From CALZJC01 sp963781065 (GTDB lineage: Bacteria; Acidobacteriota; Thermoanaerobaculia; Multivoradales; JAHEKO01), in contig CAWAET010000008.1 in the NCBI GenBank assembly GCA_963781065.1, positions 186,001 to 250,000 on the forward strand: 64,000 bases of DNA, in the 5' to 3' direction. Positions within the stretch are counted from its first letter, which is position 1. Every line of letters starts with the position of its first letter. The translations under genes and the position numbers were made by a program. Shown piece after piece: positions 1 to 9,332 of the stretch. The notes below the pieces were generated by a model. It saw only the letters and a list, made by a program, of their open reading frames with translations, did not search any database and was not told where the DNA came from.

Positions 1-354
<354 letters not shown>

Positions 355-486
355 GTCGCGGCTCCTCGGCCTGGGCAGATTCTACGTCCTGGGTGTTCGA
401 CCGGGTCGAGGCGGCCAGATTCAGCTGGCGACGGCGGCGTCCCGGCCGGCCGGGTCGCGGGTTGGCCGCTGGCGCCCGGGCTGCGG

Positions 487-492
487 TAGGAT
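487..492 (+). promoter_or_regulatory. Possible -10 box of the LysM/FecR gene
   Basis: TAGGAT lies 35 nt before the ATG at 528. TTGGCC at 462-467 could be a -35 box, with a long 19-nt spacer. The implied leader of about 30 nt carries the GGGAAGGG Shine-Dalgarno sequence. This is a sequence match only. Confidence 0.3.
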
Positions 493-527
493 TGTTGTTC
501 ACAGATTCTTCAGGGAAGGGCGAGCAT

Positions 528-2429
528 ATGAGTGTGTCCAGCCGAATAGCGGGTGTTGCCGTTACGCTGGCGCTGGCGGTACTGGCGCCGGCATCCTCGA
601 AGGGGCAGGAGGCGTCGTCGCCCGACCTCAGCAAGTACGACCGCGGCTGGCACATCGTGCGGCCGGGCGAGAACCTGCACTTCATCACCCGCAAGTACCT
701 CGGTGACAAGGGGCTCTGGCGCGAGAACTGGAAGCTCAACCCGGGGATCGAGGACCCCGACGTCCTCGAGCCGGGTCTGCGGCTCGAGGTGCTGATCGAG
801 CGCCGTGACTCGGTGCCGACGGCGCGGCTGCGCAGCCTCGCCGGCCGGGTCGAGGGTCGACCGCAGCCGATCCCCTGGAACCGGTCCCGCGAGCTCGATC
901 TGATGCTCGAGGAGGACGGCCTGAGGACGGGCTCGCGGGCGTCGACCGAGATGGAGTTCCCCGACGGCACGCGGGTGCTGATGACCGAGGACTCGGTGGT
1001 CTATCTGCGGCGCCGCGGCCGGCAGCTCGTCGGCGAGCCGCCGCGGGCGGTGGAGATCGTCGAGGGTCAGGCCGAGGTGACGGCCCGGCAGGCGCCCGGC
1101 TCGGACCGGGCGATCGAGATCCTGGTCGGTGGCACGCGCGCGGTGTCGCGGCCGGACGAGACCGGCGTTGCCCAGACCCGGGCCCGCCGCACTCGTGACG
1201 CCGGCGCCAGGGTCATGGTCTACGAGGGCGGCGGCGAGGTCGAGTCCGGCGGTCGCAAGGTGGAGGTGGCGCGCGGCATGGGCACCGCGGTCGAGCAGGG
1301 CAAGCCACCGGCGCCGCCCGAGAAGCTGCTGCCCCCGCCCGAGGGGCTGCTGCCCGAGTCCGGCACGCGGCTCACCTACAACGATGTCGAGCTGGCCTGG
1401 CAACCGGTGGCGGGCGCCGCCGGCTACACGGTGGAGCTGTGCAGCGACGCCGACTGCACCCTGCTGGTCGAGCGCCGCGTGGGCCTCGATGAGACCGGCT
1501 GGGCGCCGGAGGCGCCGCCGCCGGGCGACTACTTCTGGCGCGTCACGGCGGTCAGCGCCAGCGGCCTCGACGGCTATCCCAGCCCGGGATCGGCGCTCGG
1601 TGTCGTGGGCGGCCCGGATCGGACCGGTCCGACCGGCAGTCTGGCGGTCTCCGGCCGCCAGATCCGCTACGGCGGGCGGCTGGTGGTGGACGAGCACGTC
1701 CGCATCGAGCCGCGGTTGGAGGACGCCCAGAGCGGCGTCGCCGGCTGGCAGCCGATCATCGACGGCGCCGAGGTGTCGCGGCAGCGCTGGGACGGGGCCT
1801 GGCCGGACGGCACCTATCGGCTGGCCGTGCGGGCCATCGACCGGGTGGGGAACGAGTCGGTCATCGCCGCCGACGAGGAGGTCGTGGTCGATGCGCTGCC
1901 GCCGGTGGTGACGGTAACCGGGCAAGCGGTGGCCGCCGCGGGGCGGCGGGGTCGCGATCGCTCGAGCTGCGGCTGGCTGCCCAGGGCCACGAGCCGCTGG
2001 CCGCTCGTCACCCAGTGCCGCTGGGTGCGCAAGGCCCAGCGGCGCTGGCTGGGTCGGGGCTGGAACTGGCTGGAGGTGTCGGTCGACGGCAAGCGCTGGA
2101 GCTCGCTCATCGCCGCCGGCTCGGAGCCGGCAAGGGAGGTGGCGCGGGCCAGCTACAGCCTGCCTGCGGCGCCCGCGACAGCGGCGGTCGAGGGCGCTGA
2201 CGGGCAGCTGCTGGTGCGGTCGGCCGACGGCTCGGGGCTGCTGCCGCCGGGCGGAGGCGCCGCCGTCGGCGGGCTGGTGATCCACGCCCGGGACGCCGGC
2301 GCCGGCCTCGAGCGGCTGGAGCTGCAGGTGACCGAGGCCGGGCCCGGCGTCCTGTCGCTCACCGTCGAGGCGACCGACGCCCTGGGCCATCGCCAGGCGA
2401 CGAGCTGGCGGGCGACGGCGCCGCGCTGA
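528..2429 (+). CDS. Exported LysM-FecR-fibronectin/Ig-like envelope protein
   Basis: The protein has 633 residues. The ATG at 528 is preferred over the longer open frame because it follows a GGGAAGGG ribosome site and begins a signal peptide (SRIAGVAVTLALAVLAPASS). After the signal comes a LysM-type peptidoglycan-binding module (WHIVRPGENLHFITRKYL through GLRLEVL, about residues 35-85). Next is a FecR-like domain (FPDGTRVLMTEDSVVYLRRR, about 140-270). A fibronectin-III-like module follows (VELAWQPVAGAAGYTVEL through PPGDYFWRVTAVSASG), then Ig-like repeats with VRAIDRVGNES-type strands. The architecture suggests a periplasmic or wall-bound scaffold. LysM plus FecR is a recurring combination in Gram-negative envelope proteins of unknown role. 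It is convergent with the kinase gene, ending 6 nt from that gene's stop codon. No enzymatic domain is visible. Confidence 0.8.
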   Translation: MSVSSRIAGVAVTLALAVLAPASSKGQEASSPDLSKYDRGWHIVRPGENLHFITRKYLGDKGLWRENWKLNPGIEDPDVLEPGLRLEVLIERRDSVPTARLRSLAGRVEGRPQPIPWNRSRELDLMLEEDGLRTGSRASTEMEFPDGTRVLMTEDSVVYLRRRGRQLVGEPPRAVEIVEGQAEVTARQAPGSDRAIEILVGGTRAVSRPDETGVAQTRARRTRDAGARVMVYEGGGEVESGGRKVEVARGMGTAVEQGKPPAPPEKLLPPPEGLLPESGTRLTYNDVELAWQPVAGAAGYTVELCSDADCTLLVERRVGLDETGWAPEAPPPGDYFWRVTAVSASGLDGYPSPGSALGVVGGPDRTGPTGSLAVSGRQIRYGGRLVVDEHVRIEPRLEDAQSGVAGWQPIIDGAEVSRQRWDGAWPDGTYRLAVRAIDRVGNESVIAADEEVVVDALPPVVTVTGQAVAAAGRRGRDRSSCGWLPRATSRWPLVTQCRWVRKAQRRWLGRGWNWLEVSVDGKRWSSLIAAGSEPAREVARASYSLPAAPATAAVEGADGQLLVRSADGSGLLPPGGGAAVGGLVIHARDAGAGLERLELQVTEAGPGVLSLTVEATDALGHRQATSWRATAPR

Positions 2430-2435
2430 GGGGCG

Positions 2436-4400
2436 TCAACCGTCCGCCGGCCGTTTGTCGCCGAGGCGTGTGGTCGGCATCCAGCGCGACGCCTGGAGCG
2501 ACTGCTCGGGGATCTCGGTCGTGGCCGGCGTCTCCTCCGGCTGCCAGAGAAAGCCGTGGCGCCGCGCCAGCTCTTCGAGCAGGTCGGCGACCTGGGCGGC
2601 ATCCGCGGGGCGCTTGTCCAGCTCCCGGCTGAGTAGCGCCAGGATCAGCTCGTCGAGCTCGGGCGGCACGTCCGGCGCCAGCTTGGAGGGCCGCTCGACG
2701 ACGCCGAACAGAGTCCGCCGGATCACCTCCTTGACCGATCGGCCGTCGAACGGCGGTCGCCCGACAAGGCTGGTGTAGAGCACCGCCCCCATCGAGAACA
2801 GGTCGCCGGCCTGGTCGTATCCCTTGCCACGCAGGGTCTCCGGCGGCACGAAGCCAGGGGTCCCGAACACCACGTCCTCTTTCGGAGCCAGCGACGAAAG
2901 CAGCTCCGAGATGCCGAAATCGGTGACCTTGATCGAGCCGTCGCGGCCCAGCAGGACGTTGGCGGGCTTGATGTCACGGTGAACGATGCCGTGCTCGTGG
3001 GCGGCGGCGAGGCCCCTGGCGATGGCCGCGCCCAGCGGCACCACCTGCGCCGCGGGCAGGCGCTTGCGGCTCCAGATCAGCTGCTCGAGGCTTTTGCCGT
3101 CCACCAGCTCCATCGCCACGTAGGCACCTTCCGGGTGGTCCTCGACGTCGAAGACCCCGACGATGTTGGGGTGGCTGAAGCGCGCCACCGTGACCGCTTC
3201 GCTGAGCAGCCGCTCGACCAGGTCCTGTCGCTGTTTGCCCTTGAGCTTGGTGTCCAGCCGCACGGTCTTGAGCGCCACCGGGCGCTTGAGCTTCGGATCC
3301 CAGCCGCGGAAGACCGTCCCCATGGCGCCGGAGCCCAGCACGTCGGAGACCTGGTAGCGGCCGAGAAAGACCTCGTCCAGCCGTTCCTGGTCCGAGATGC
3401 GGCGCTCGAGCGCCTCGAAGGCGGCGCGCAGCTGGCCGATCTCGTCGCCGCCGCCGGCGGCCGGCAGTCCCGCCAGGCGCCGCTGGGCGGCCGCCACCTG
3501 CCGGATCGGGCGGATCACCGACAGGTAGGCGGCGACCGACGTCAGGGCGATCAGCGCCAGGGCGCCGCCCACGGCCCACCCCGAGCGGCGCAACATCTGG
3601 CGCTGGACACGATGGGCGACGGCGATCGGCTGGCGCGAGAAGACCGCCCACCGGGCCATGGGCACCGTCGCCCAGGCGCCGATGAACTGCTGGCCGTCCA
3701 GCCGGGAGACGAAGTCGGTCTTGACCCCGTCGACCTCCACGTCCAGGATGCTGTCGACGATCTGCTCTGGGAAGTCGTCGGCCAACTGCTGATCGCCGAT
3801 CAGCGCCTTGCGGCCGGCGCCCACCAGCATCAGGTCGGCGTTGTCTCCGAGCTCGTAGTGCCTCAGCGCGTCGGGGATCTCGGCGCCGTTGCAGATCAGC
3901 CACAGCAGGCCGCCGCCGCCGGCGAGTGGGGCCTCGAGGCGCACCCCCGGGGACTCTTCGCCGGGGACGAAAATCGCCGCGGCCCCCGGCCGCCGCTGGA
4001 CCGCCGCCGCCATCAGCCGGCGCGATCGCGGATCGGCGAGCTGGGCCCGGATCACCTCCTCGCCCTCCGGGGTAACCACCACCAGGCCCTCGACACCCAA
4101 CTCCTGCCAGGCCGTGAGGCTGCGCGACAGGGCCTGGCGGGCGAGTGGCGAGGTGGGATCGGCCAAGGCGTCGTCGCCGGCGAGGCCGGACGCCAAGGCC
4201 CGCCGACTCTCGAGAAACTGGATGATCTGCCGCGCCGTGGATCGTGCCGCCACGAGGTGCAGGGCCTGGGTCTGCTCGATCATGGCGGTGCGGTCGATGG
4301 CGACCAGACTGCGCACCGCGAAGGCGACCGGCAGCAGTCCGACCAGCGCCAGCGCCAGCGCCAGTCTGGCGAGCAGGCCCGGTGCGCGCGGCCGACGCAT
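2436..4400 (-). CDS. Membrane sensor Ser/Thr protein kinase (Hanks type)
   Basis: This 654-residue kinase has a sensor input. TM1 lies at about 9-32, followed by an extracytoplasmic sensor region (35-270, CACHE-like by layout), TM2 at 275-297, and a HAMP-like linker. The catalytic domain begins at about 349 (RYQVSDVLGSGAMGTVFRGW). Catalytic residues are all present: K378 in VALKTVRL, HRDIKPAN with D476, DFG with D494, and FGTPGFVPPE in the activation segment. It is therefore predicted to be active and to phosphorylate Ser/Thr in the cytoplasm. The start at 4400 overlaps the stop codon of the FHA-EAL gene by one base (TGATG), so translation is probably coupled. FHA domains bind phosphothreonine, so the neighbouring FHA-EAL protein is an attractive substrate or partner; this link is inference. 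Confidence 0.93.
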   Translation of the reverse strand: MRRPRAPGLLARLALALALVGLLPVAFAVRSLVAIDRTAMIEQTQALHLVAARSTARQIIQFLESRRALASGLAGDDALADPTSPLARQALSRSLTAWQELGVEGLVVVTPEGEEVIRAQLADPRSRRLMAAAVQRRPGAAAIFVPGEESPGVRLEAPLAGGGGLLWLICNGAEIPDALRHYELGDNADLMLVGAGRKALIGDQQLADDFPEQIVDSILDVEVDGVKTDFVSRLDGQQFIGAWATVPMARWAVFSRQPIAVAHRVQRQMLRRSGWAVGGALALIALTSVAAYLSVIRPIRQVAAAQRRLAGLPAAGGGDEIGQLRAAFEALERRISDQERLDEVFLGRYQVSDVLGSGAMGTVFRGWDPKLKRPVALKTVRLDTKLKGKQRQDLVERLLSEAVTVARFSHPNIVGVFDVEDHPEGAYVAMELVDGKSLEQLIWSRKRLPAAQVVPLGAAIARGLAAAHEHGIVHRDIKPANVLLGRDGSIKVTDFGISELLSSLAPKEDVVFGTPGFVPPETLRGKGYDQAGDLFSMGAVLYTSLVGRPPFDGRSVKEVIRRTLFGVVERPSKLAPDVPPELDELILALLSRELDKRPADAAQVADLLEELARRHGFLWQPEETPATTEIPEQSLQASRWMPTTRLGDKRPADG

Positions 4401-5548
4401 CAGGCGGCTTCCGCGCCGGGGCGGCCTGGCGCCGGCTCGGGGACGCCGAACAGGAACCCCTGGCCGAGCTCGAAGCCGAGCTCGGCGCAGGCGTCCGCTT
4501 CGGCCTGCCGCTCGATGCCCTCGGCGATCGAGCGGATCCCGAGCTCGGCGGCCATCTTGACCAGCGCCGCCAGCAGCCGGCCGCGGCTGCCGCCGTCGCG
4601 ATCGATGTCCTCGATCATGCTGCGATCGAACTTGAGAAAGTCCGGCGGTGCCGCTGCCAGTTCGGCCAGCCGCGTCTGGCCGGCGCCGAAGTCGTCGTAG
4701 GCGAGGCCGATCTCCAGTCCGCGCAAGCCCTCCTGCAGCCGCGCCATCGACGCCGGCTCGGTGATCGCCGCCTCGTGGATCTCCAGCACCAGGCGCAGGC
4801 GCGGGTGCTGCTCGCGCAGCCGGCCGAGCGATTCCACCAGCCCCTCCTCGCGCAGCTCGGCGGGGTGGGTGTTGAAGAAGTAGAGCAGCTCCGGCGGCAG
4901 CCGCCGGCAGTCGGCCGCCCCGCGGCGCCGGAACAGGCGGCTCAGCTTGGCCTCGGCGCCGACCACGGCGGCGATCTCGAACAGCTCCCACGAGCTCAGC
5001 GGCAGGACCGGCAGCTCGCTGCGGCCGAGCGCCTCGTAGCCGATCGGCGTGCCGTCGGCGATGGCGACGATCGGCTGGTAGTGCGCCGCCACCGCTTCGG
5101 TCTCCATCAGCTCGCGGAAGCTGACCAGCCGCTCGACCAGCAGGGCGGGCAGCGGGGCGCTGATCTCGGTGGTCGAGCCCAGCAGCGCCTCGGTGCGGCC
5201 GGGCTCGAGGATGCCGAGGCGGAACTCCAGCGTTGCCAGCTGGACGATGTCGCCCTCCCCGAGCGGCGCCGTGCCGGTGAGCCGCTCGCCGTTGAGCAGG
5301 GTTCCGTTGGTGCTGCCGAGGTCGGCGATCTCGAGCCCCGTGCCGGCCGCGCGCAGCTCGGCGTGTTGGCCCGACACGGCGTTCGAGTCGAGCGACAGGT
5401 CCTGGTCCGGGTGACGGCCGATGCGGAAGGGCAAGGCCAGGATCGGCACGCGGCGTAGATGCCGGCTGTCGTCGACGAACCCCTCCAGGTACCAGAGGCC
5501 GCCGCCGGGCGCCAGCAGGGCGCGCGATACCCTCCTCGCCTCAGCCAC
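4400..5548 (-). CDS. FHA-EAL protein, probable phospho-regulated cyclic-di-GMP phosphodiesterase
   Basis: The protein has 382 residues. An N-terminal FHA domain (about 33-115) shows FRIGRHPDQD, SGQHAEL and LGSTNGTLLNG, the phosphothreonine-binding loops. The EAL domain (about 130-380) retains its metal and catalytic residues: YEAL, FFNTHP, LVLEIHE, YDDFGAG, LKFDRS and IAEGIE. It is therefore likely to hydrolyse cyclic-di-GMP. I chose the GTG at 5548, which overlaps the stop codon of the upstream GAF-GGDEF-EAL gene by 8 bases. The frame is open further upstream, but that stretch lies inside the upstream gene and looks unlike a protein. It is the middle gene of a three-gene overlapping operon with a Ser/Thr kinase downstream. 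FHA fused to EAL is uncommon and suggests that kinase signalling gates cyclic-di-GMP turnover (inference). Confidence 0.9.
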   Translation of the reverse strand: MAEARRVSRALLAPGGGLWYLEGFVDDSRHLRRVPILALPFRIGRHPDQDLSLDSNAVSGQHAELRAAGTGLEIADLGSTNGTLLNGERLTGTAPLGEGDIVQLATLEFRLGILEPGRTEALLGSTTEISAPLPALLVERLVSFRELMETEAVAAHYQPIVAIADGTPIGYEALGRSELPVLPLSSWELFEIAAVVGAEAKLSRLFRRRGAADCRRLPPELLYFFNTHPAELREEGLVESLGRLREQHPRLRLVLEIHEAAITEPASMARLQEGLRGLEIGLAYDDFGAGQTRLAELAAAPPDFLKFDRSMIEDIDRDGGSRGRLLAALVKMAAELGIRSIAEGIERQAEADACAELGFELGQGFLFGVPEPAPGRPGAEAA

Positions 5549-7478
5549 TCTCTGCTTCGGCGACGTAGAAGGTGCGATGGCTCTCGCGCCGGAATCCCCG
5601 CTGCAGCATCCGCTCCAGCTCGCCAGCCGGCACCGGACGGCTGAAGTGGTGGCCCTGCAACAGCTCGCAGCCCTCCCCACGCAGGATGTCCGCCTCGCCC
5701 TCGCCCTCGACGCCCTCGGCGACCAGCTCGAGGCCCATGTAACGAGCCATGGCGATTACCGCCTTGACGATGGCGCGGTTCTCCTTGTTCTCCGGCAGGC
5801 CCATGATGAACGAGCGGTCGAGCTTGAGGGTGTGGATCGGAAACCGCTGCAGATAGGCCAGCGATGAGTAGCCGGTGCCGAAGTCGTCGATCGAGATGCG
5901 CAGCCCGAGATCCCGCAGCGCCTCGAGCCGTTCCATCGTCTTGTCGACGTCGGTCATCGCCACCGTCTCGGTGATCTCCAGCTCCAGCGCTTCCGGCGCC
6001 AGACCGGTGTTGGCGAGGATCGTCGAGACCGTGTCCTTGAAGCCCACCTCGCGAAACTGCAGCGCCGAGATGTTGACGGCGACGGTGAGGTGGCGGTACC
6101 CCTGGCGCCGCCAGCCCTGCATCTGGGCGCAAGCGGTCTTCAGCACCCACGCGCCGATCGGCATGATCAAGCCGGACTCCTCGGCCAGCGGGATGAACTT
6201 GCCCGGCGAGATGCGCCCCTGGGTCGGGTGATTCCAGTAGACGAGCGCCTCGACCCCCGAGATCTCGCCGCTGTCGCTGCGCAGCTTGGGCTGGTAGAGC
6301 AGCTCGAGCTCGCGGTTCTCGACCGCGTAGCCGAGGGCCAGCTTCAGCTGCAGCTTCTCGAAGCCGCTGCCGCCCAGGGTCGGGGCGTAGAGGCGGATCC
6401 GGTTGCGGCCCTGCCGCTTTGCCGCGTGCAGGGCGTTCTCGGCGTTGCGCAGCAGCGTCTGGGCGTCTTCGCCGTCCCAGGGATAGACGCTGGCGCCGAG
6501 GCTGGCCGAGACGGCGAGCTCCTCGCCGCCGAAGTCGTGCGGTCTGGACAGCTCGCTCAGGATGCCCTCGGCGAGATGACGGACGTCGTCGTCGCGCGGC
6601 AGGTCGCGGATGAGATAGATGAACTCGTCGTCGCCAAAGCGCGCCAGCAGGTCGGTGCCGCCGCGCAGCGCCACCAGCCGCTCGGCCACGCTGCGTAGCA
6701 GGAAGTCCCCGACCGCGTAGCCGAACGTCTCGTTGACCTCCTTGAAATGGTCGAGATCGAGGCGCAGCAGGGCCATCTTGTTCTCGTGCGGGCTGAGGTC
6801 GGCGAGCGCCTCCTTGAGCTGATCGAAGAAGAGGCTGCGGCTCGGCAGTCCGGTGAGGGCGTCGTAGAGCTGGCGCTCGCCGACCTTCGCCTGGGTCCTG
6901 GCGGAGTTGATCGCCAGCCCGGCCAGCGCGCTGGTGATGTCGAGCAGCTTGATCTCCTGCGCGGTGGGGGAGCGCTGCCGGCAGAGGTAGATCGCCACCG
7001 TGCCGACCACCCGTACCCGGTCGTCCTGACCGGGAGAGTCCGCCCACTGCAGGCTGCGGATCGGCAGCGACCAGCTGGCCCGGAAGCCGGCGGCGACCGC
7101 CGGGCCTTGCAGCCCGTTCCACAGCGGGTCGGTCGCGATGTCGTGGCTCACCACCACCTCGTTGCGATGGACGGCGGCGCTGCAGCTGCCCGGCGCCAGC
7201 CCGGCGGTGAGCCCGTCGATCGCCCGCCGGAAATCCGCCGGCAGACCCGGCGCGGCGCCGACGTTGAGGATCCGCTCGGCCGGCTGGTAGAGCATCACGC
7301 AGCTGCAGGCGGGCGCGATGGCTTCGTCCAGCGTGGTGCAGAACTGCTGCAGCAGGGCGCTCAGATGGGTCTTCTCGCCGATGCCGTCGAGCAGCCGGCG
7401 GTGGGCGGAGAGCAGTTCGCTCGCCAGGTCTTCGCTCGCAGCGGCTGGCGGCGGCGTAATCGAGGAGTCGATCGTCAT
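5541..7478 (-). CDS. GAF-GGDEF-EAL cyclic-di-GMP signalling protein with altered GGDEF motif
   Basis: The protein has 645 residues. A GAF sensor domain occupies about 20-180. A diguanylate cyclase domain follows at about 195-365, where the signature reads RFGDDEF instead of RxGGDEF: the second Gly is Asp, so cyclase activity is doubtful and the domain may only bind GTP. The EAL domain (about 380-630) looks complete: GVEALVYW, VAVNISALQF, LELEITETVAM, SIDDFGTGYSSL, LKLDRSFI and VAEGVEG. The net prediction is a phosphodiesterase with a regulatory GGDEF. It is the first gene of the operon. TATACT (7496-7501 on the minus strand) lies 17 nt before the ATG and is a likely -10 box with a very short leader. 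Confidence 0.92.
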   Translation of the reverse strand: MTIDSSITPPPAAASEDLASELLSAHRRLLDGIGEKTHLSALLQQFCTTLDEAIAPACSCVMLYQPAERILNVGAAPGLPADFRRAIDGLTAGLAPGSCSAAVHRNEVVVSHDIATDPLWNGLQGPAVAAGFRASWSLPIRSLQWADSPGQDDRVRVVGTVAIYLCRQRSPTAQEIKLLDITSALAGLAINSARTQAKVGERQLYDALTGLPSRSLFFDQLKEALADLSPHENKMALLRLDLDHFKEVNETFGYAVGDFLLRSVAERLVALRGGTDLLARFGDDEFIYLIRDLPRDDDVRHLAEGILSELSRPHDFGGEELAVSASLGASVYPWDGEDAQTLLRNAENALHAAKRQGRNRIRLYAPTLGGSGFEKLQLKLALGYAVENRELELLYQPKLRSDSGEISGVEALVYWNHPTQGRISPGKFIPLAEESGLIMPIGAWVLKTACAQMQGWRRQGYRHLTVAVNISALQFREVGFKDTVSTILANTGLAPEALELEITETVAMTDVDKTMERLEALRDLGLRISIDDFGTGYSSLAYLQRFPIHTLKLDRSFIMGLPENKENRAIVKAVIAMARYMGLELVAEGVEGEGEADILRGEGCELLQGHHFSRPVPAGELERMLQRGFRRESHRTFYVAEAESG

Positions 7479-7519
7479 GATCGTTGCTTCGTCAAAGTAT
7501 AGACCAGCGATCGCCGTGA

Positions 7520-7525
7520 TAGCCT
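7520..7525 (+). promoter_or_regulatory. Candidate -10 box (TAGCCT) for a leaderless transcript
   Basis: The hexamer ends 6 nt before the ATG at 7532, so transcription would begin at or next to the start codon. No Shine-Dalgarno sequence and no clear -35 box are visible. Confidence 0.4.
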
Positions 7526-7531
7526 CCGCCG

Positions 7532-8224
7532 ATGCCGGCGCCGCCCCAGGACATCGGCCTCGATCCGCCGCCGTCGATCTTGCCGGTCTTCCCGCTGACC
7601 GGCTCGCTGCTGTTGCCCGGCAACTACATGCCGCTCAACATATTCGAGCCGCGGTACCGCAACATGGTCGAGGACGTGCTCGAGCGCGGCGGCCATATCG
7701 GCATGATCCAGCCGCTGCTGCCCGGGCCGGACCACCTCGGCGTCGGCGACGACGACCCCCGGCTCTACTCGGTGGGCTGCGCCGGGGTGCTGGAACAGGC
7801 GGAGCGCCAGGACGACGGCCGCTTCCTGATTCTGCTGCGCGGCGTCATGCGCTTTGGGGTCGCTGAGGAGGTGGATCGCCGCCGCGGCTACCGGCAGGTG
7901 CGGGCCAGCTATGAGCCCTTCGCCGAGGACGTCGGGACCGATCCCGGCCCGGTCGAGACCGCGCCCCTGCTCGCCGCGGTGGAGCGCTTCGGCGGCCGAC
8001 GCCAGCTGGCGTTCGACATGGACCTGCTGGCTTCGCTCGACGCGCCGCGCCTGGTCAACGCCCTTGCCGCGGCGCTGCCCTTCGCCCCGGCGGAGCTGCA
8101 GGCGCTGCTCGAAGCGCCGACCCTGGCCGATCGCCAGCGCCTGCTGCTCGAGCTGATGCGCATGGAGGAGGCGCCGCGCGGCGAGTCGCCGGCCTCGCTC
8201 TTCGTGCCGCCGACGGTGAACTGA
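7532..8224 (+). CDS. LON N-terminal (substrate-binding) domain protein
   Basis: The 230-residue protein matches the stand-alone LON-SB family: LPVFPLTGSLLLPGNYMPLN and IFEPRYRNMVEDVL near residues 18-52, then a turn-rich middle and a helical C-terminal bundle (LVNALAAALPFAPAELQALL). No ATPase or Ser-Lys protease domain is present, so it is not the protease itself. Such proteins are thought to bind polypeptides, but their cellular role is not settled. The ATG at 7532 is close to a TAGCCT box and lacks a Shine-Dalgarno sequence. It is convergent with the aldo/keto reductase gene 9 nt away and divergent from the GAF-GGDEF-EAL gene. Confidence 0.88.
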   Translation: MPAPPQDIGLDPPPSILPVFPLTGSLLLPGNYMPLNIFEPRYRNMVEDVLERGGHIGMIQPLLPGPDHLGVGDDDPRLYSVGCAGVLEQAERQDDGRFLILLRGVMRFGVAEEVDRRRGYRQVRASYEPFAEDVGTDPGPVETAPLLAAVERFGGRRQLAFDMDLLASLDAPRLVNALAAALPFAPAELQALLEAPTLADRQRLLLELMRMEEAPRGESPASLFVPPTVN

Positions 8225-8233
8225 GGGAGCGGA

Positions 8234-9208
8234 TCAAGTCCGGGCCTGGCCCCGGTAGAGCTCTCGCACCCATTCCGCGTCGGCGCTGGACAGCGGCTCG
8301 CCCAGGCCGGCGGCTGCCACGGCGTGGCGCCGCCGGCGCATGCCGAGCAGGACGCAGCCGGTCGGCGCGTCGCTGAGCAGCACGCCGGTAAGGGCGTGCA
8401 GCACGGCCTCCGGCCGATCGGCGAAGCGCCGTTCCACCGCCGCGCGGCACTCCCGCAGCCGGGCCAGGGCCGCGGCGTCGCCGAACTCGCGGATCCGGTT
8501 GCGGTGGTCGCCGTCGGGAAAGCCGGTCGGCTCGTCGTACTTGCCCAGCAGCAGCCCGTGCCGCAGCGGCGAGAAGAAGGCCACGCCGGCGTCGTTCTGC
8601 TCGACCCACGCCGCCAGACCGCTCGCGGCGTAGCTGTCGTCGACCACGTTGCGGTAGGGCTGGACCACCTCGGGCTCGACCCGCGGGGCGTAGCGAGCTA
8701 CCTTCTCCGAGCTCCAGTCGGACAGGCCGATAAAGCGGATCTTGCCGTCGTCGCGGGCGCGGCGCAGCCGCTCGACGGCGCCGTCGAGGAAGCGGTCCCC
8801 GGGGCCGAAATCGCAATGGTGGAGATAGAACAGGTCGATCCGATCGGTGGCGAGATAGCGCAACGAGCGCTCGATCCGCTCGTCGATCAGCCGCGGGTGG
8901 TAGGCGTGCTCGTAGGGGCCCGCGTCCCAGCCGACCTTGCTGGCGAGGAAGATCTCCTCGCGCGGCAACCGATCCCAGAGACCGCCGATCAGCCGTTCCG
9001 CCTGCCCGTCGCCATAGACGTCGGCGGTGTCCCAATGGGTGACTCCGGACTCCCACGCCGCCACCAGGGCGTCGGTCGCCCGACGGTCGTCGTGCCCGGA
9101 CCAGCCGACCTCCATCTTGCCCACCCGCTTGGGGCCGCCGTGGGCCCAGGTGCCGCAGGCGATCGCCGAGACCTCCACTTCTGTCCTGCCAAGCCGTATC
9201 TTGCGCAT
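8234..9208 (-). CDS. Aldo/keto reductase
   Basis: This is a 324-residue NAD(P)H-dependent oxidoreductase with the TIM-barrel aldo/keto reductase fold. The catalytic tetrad is readable as D60 and Y65 (HWDTADVYGDGQAE), K91 (LASKVGW) and the His of FYLHHCDFGP near 130. The ATG at 9208 starts the typical first strand MRKIRLGRTEVEVSAIACGT. The longer open frame upstream is not protein-like. TACATT sits 6 nt before this ATG with no ribosome site, which supports a leaderless start here. The physiological substrate cannot be inferred, since the family acts on many aldehydes and ketones. It is divergent from the DUF3014 gene. Confidence 0.92.
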   Translation of the reverse strand: MRKIRLGRTEVEVSAIACGTWAHGGPKRVGKMEVGWSGHDDRRATDALVAAWESGVTHWDTADVYGDGQAERLIGGLWDRLPREEIFLASKVGWDAGPYEHAYHPRLIDERIERSLRYLATDRIDLFYLHHCDFGPGDRFLDGAVERLRRARDDGKIRFIGLSDWSSEKVARYAPRVEPEVVQPYRNVVDDSYAASGLAAWVEQNDAGVAFFSPLRHGLLLGKYDEPTGFPDGDHRNRIREFGDAAALARLRECRAAVERRFADRPEAVLHALTGVLLSDAPTGCVLLGMRRRRHAVAAAGLGEPLSSADAEWVRELYRGQART

Positions 9209-9214
9209 GGGCGA

Positions 9215-9220
9215 AATGTA
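9215..9220 (-). promoter_or_regulatory. Candidate -10 box (TACATT) for a leaderless transcript
   Basis: On the minus strand TACATT ends 6 nt before the aldo/keto reductase ATG. No Shine-Dalgarno sequence lies between them. Confidence 0.4.
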
Positions 9221-9319
9221 GCAGTCTTCGGCGGCAGAGGGACGGCCGCGACCGGCTGGATCCTGGTGTGGGTCGGTTCGAGAGCCACTACCGGGATCCT
9301 CGCGTCGGCGAGTAGGGAG

Positions 9320-9325
9320 TACAAT
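9320..9325 (+). promoter_or_regulatory. Candidate -10 box (TACAAT) for a leaderless transcript
   Basis: TACAAT ends 7 nt before the ATG at 9333. No -35 match is visible at the usual distance, and there is no ribosome site. Confidence 0.45.
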
Positions 9326-9332
9326 CTTCGGC

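Noticed and set aside
2979..4700. A 573-codon plus-strand open frame opposite the kinase and EAL genes
   Set aside because: The minus-strand proteins show complete catalytic motifs; the plus-strand peptide shows none and is rich in Arg/Gln/Gly as expected for a shadow.
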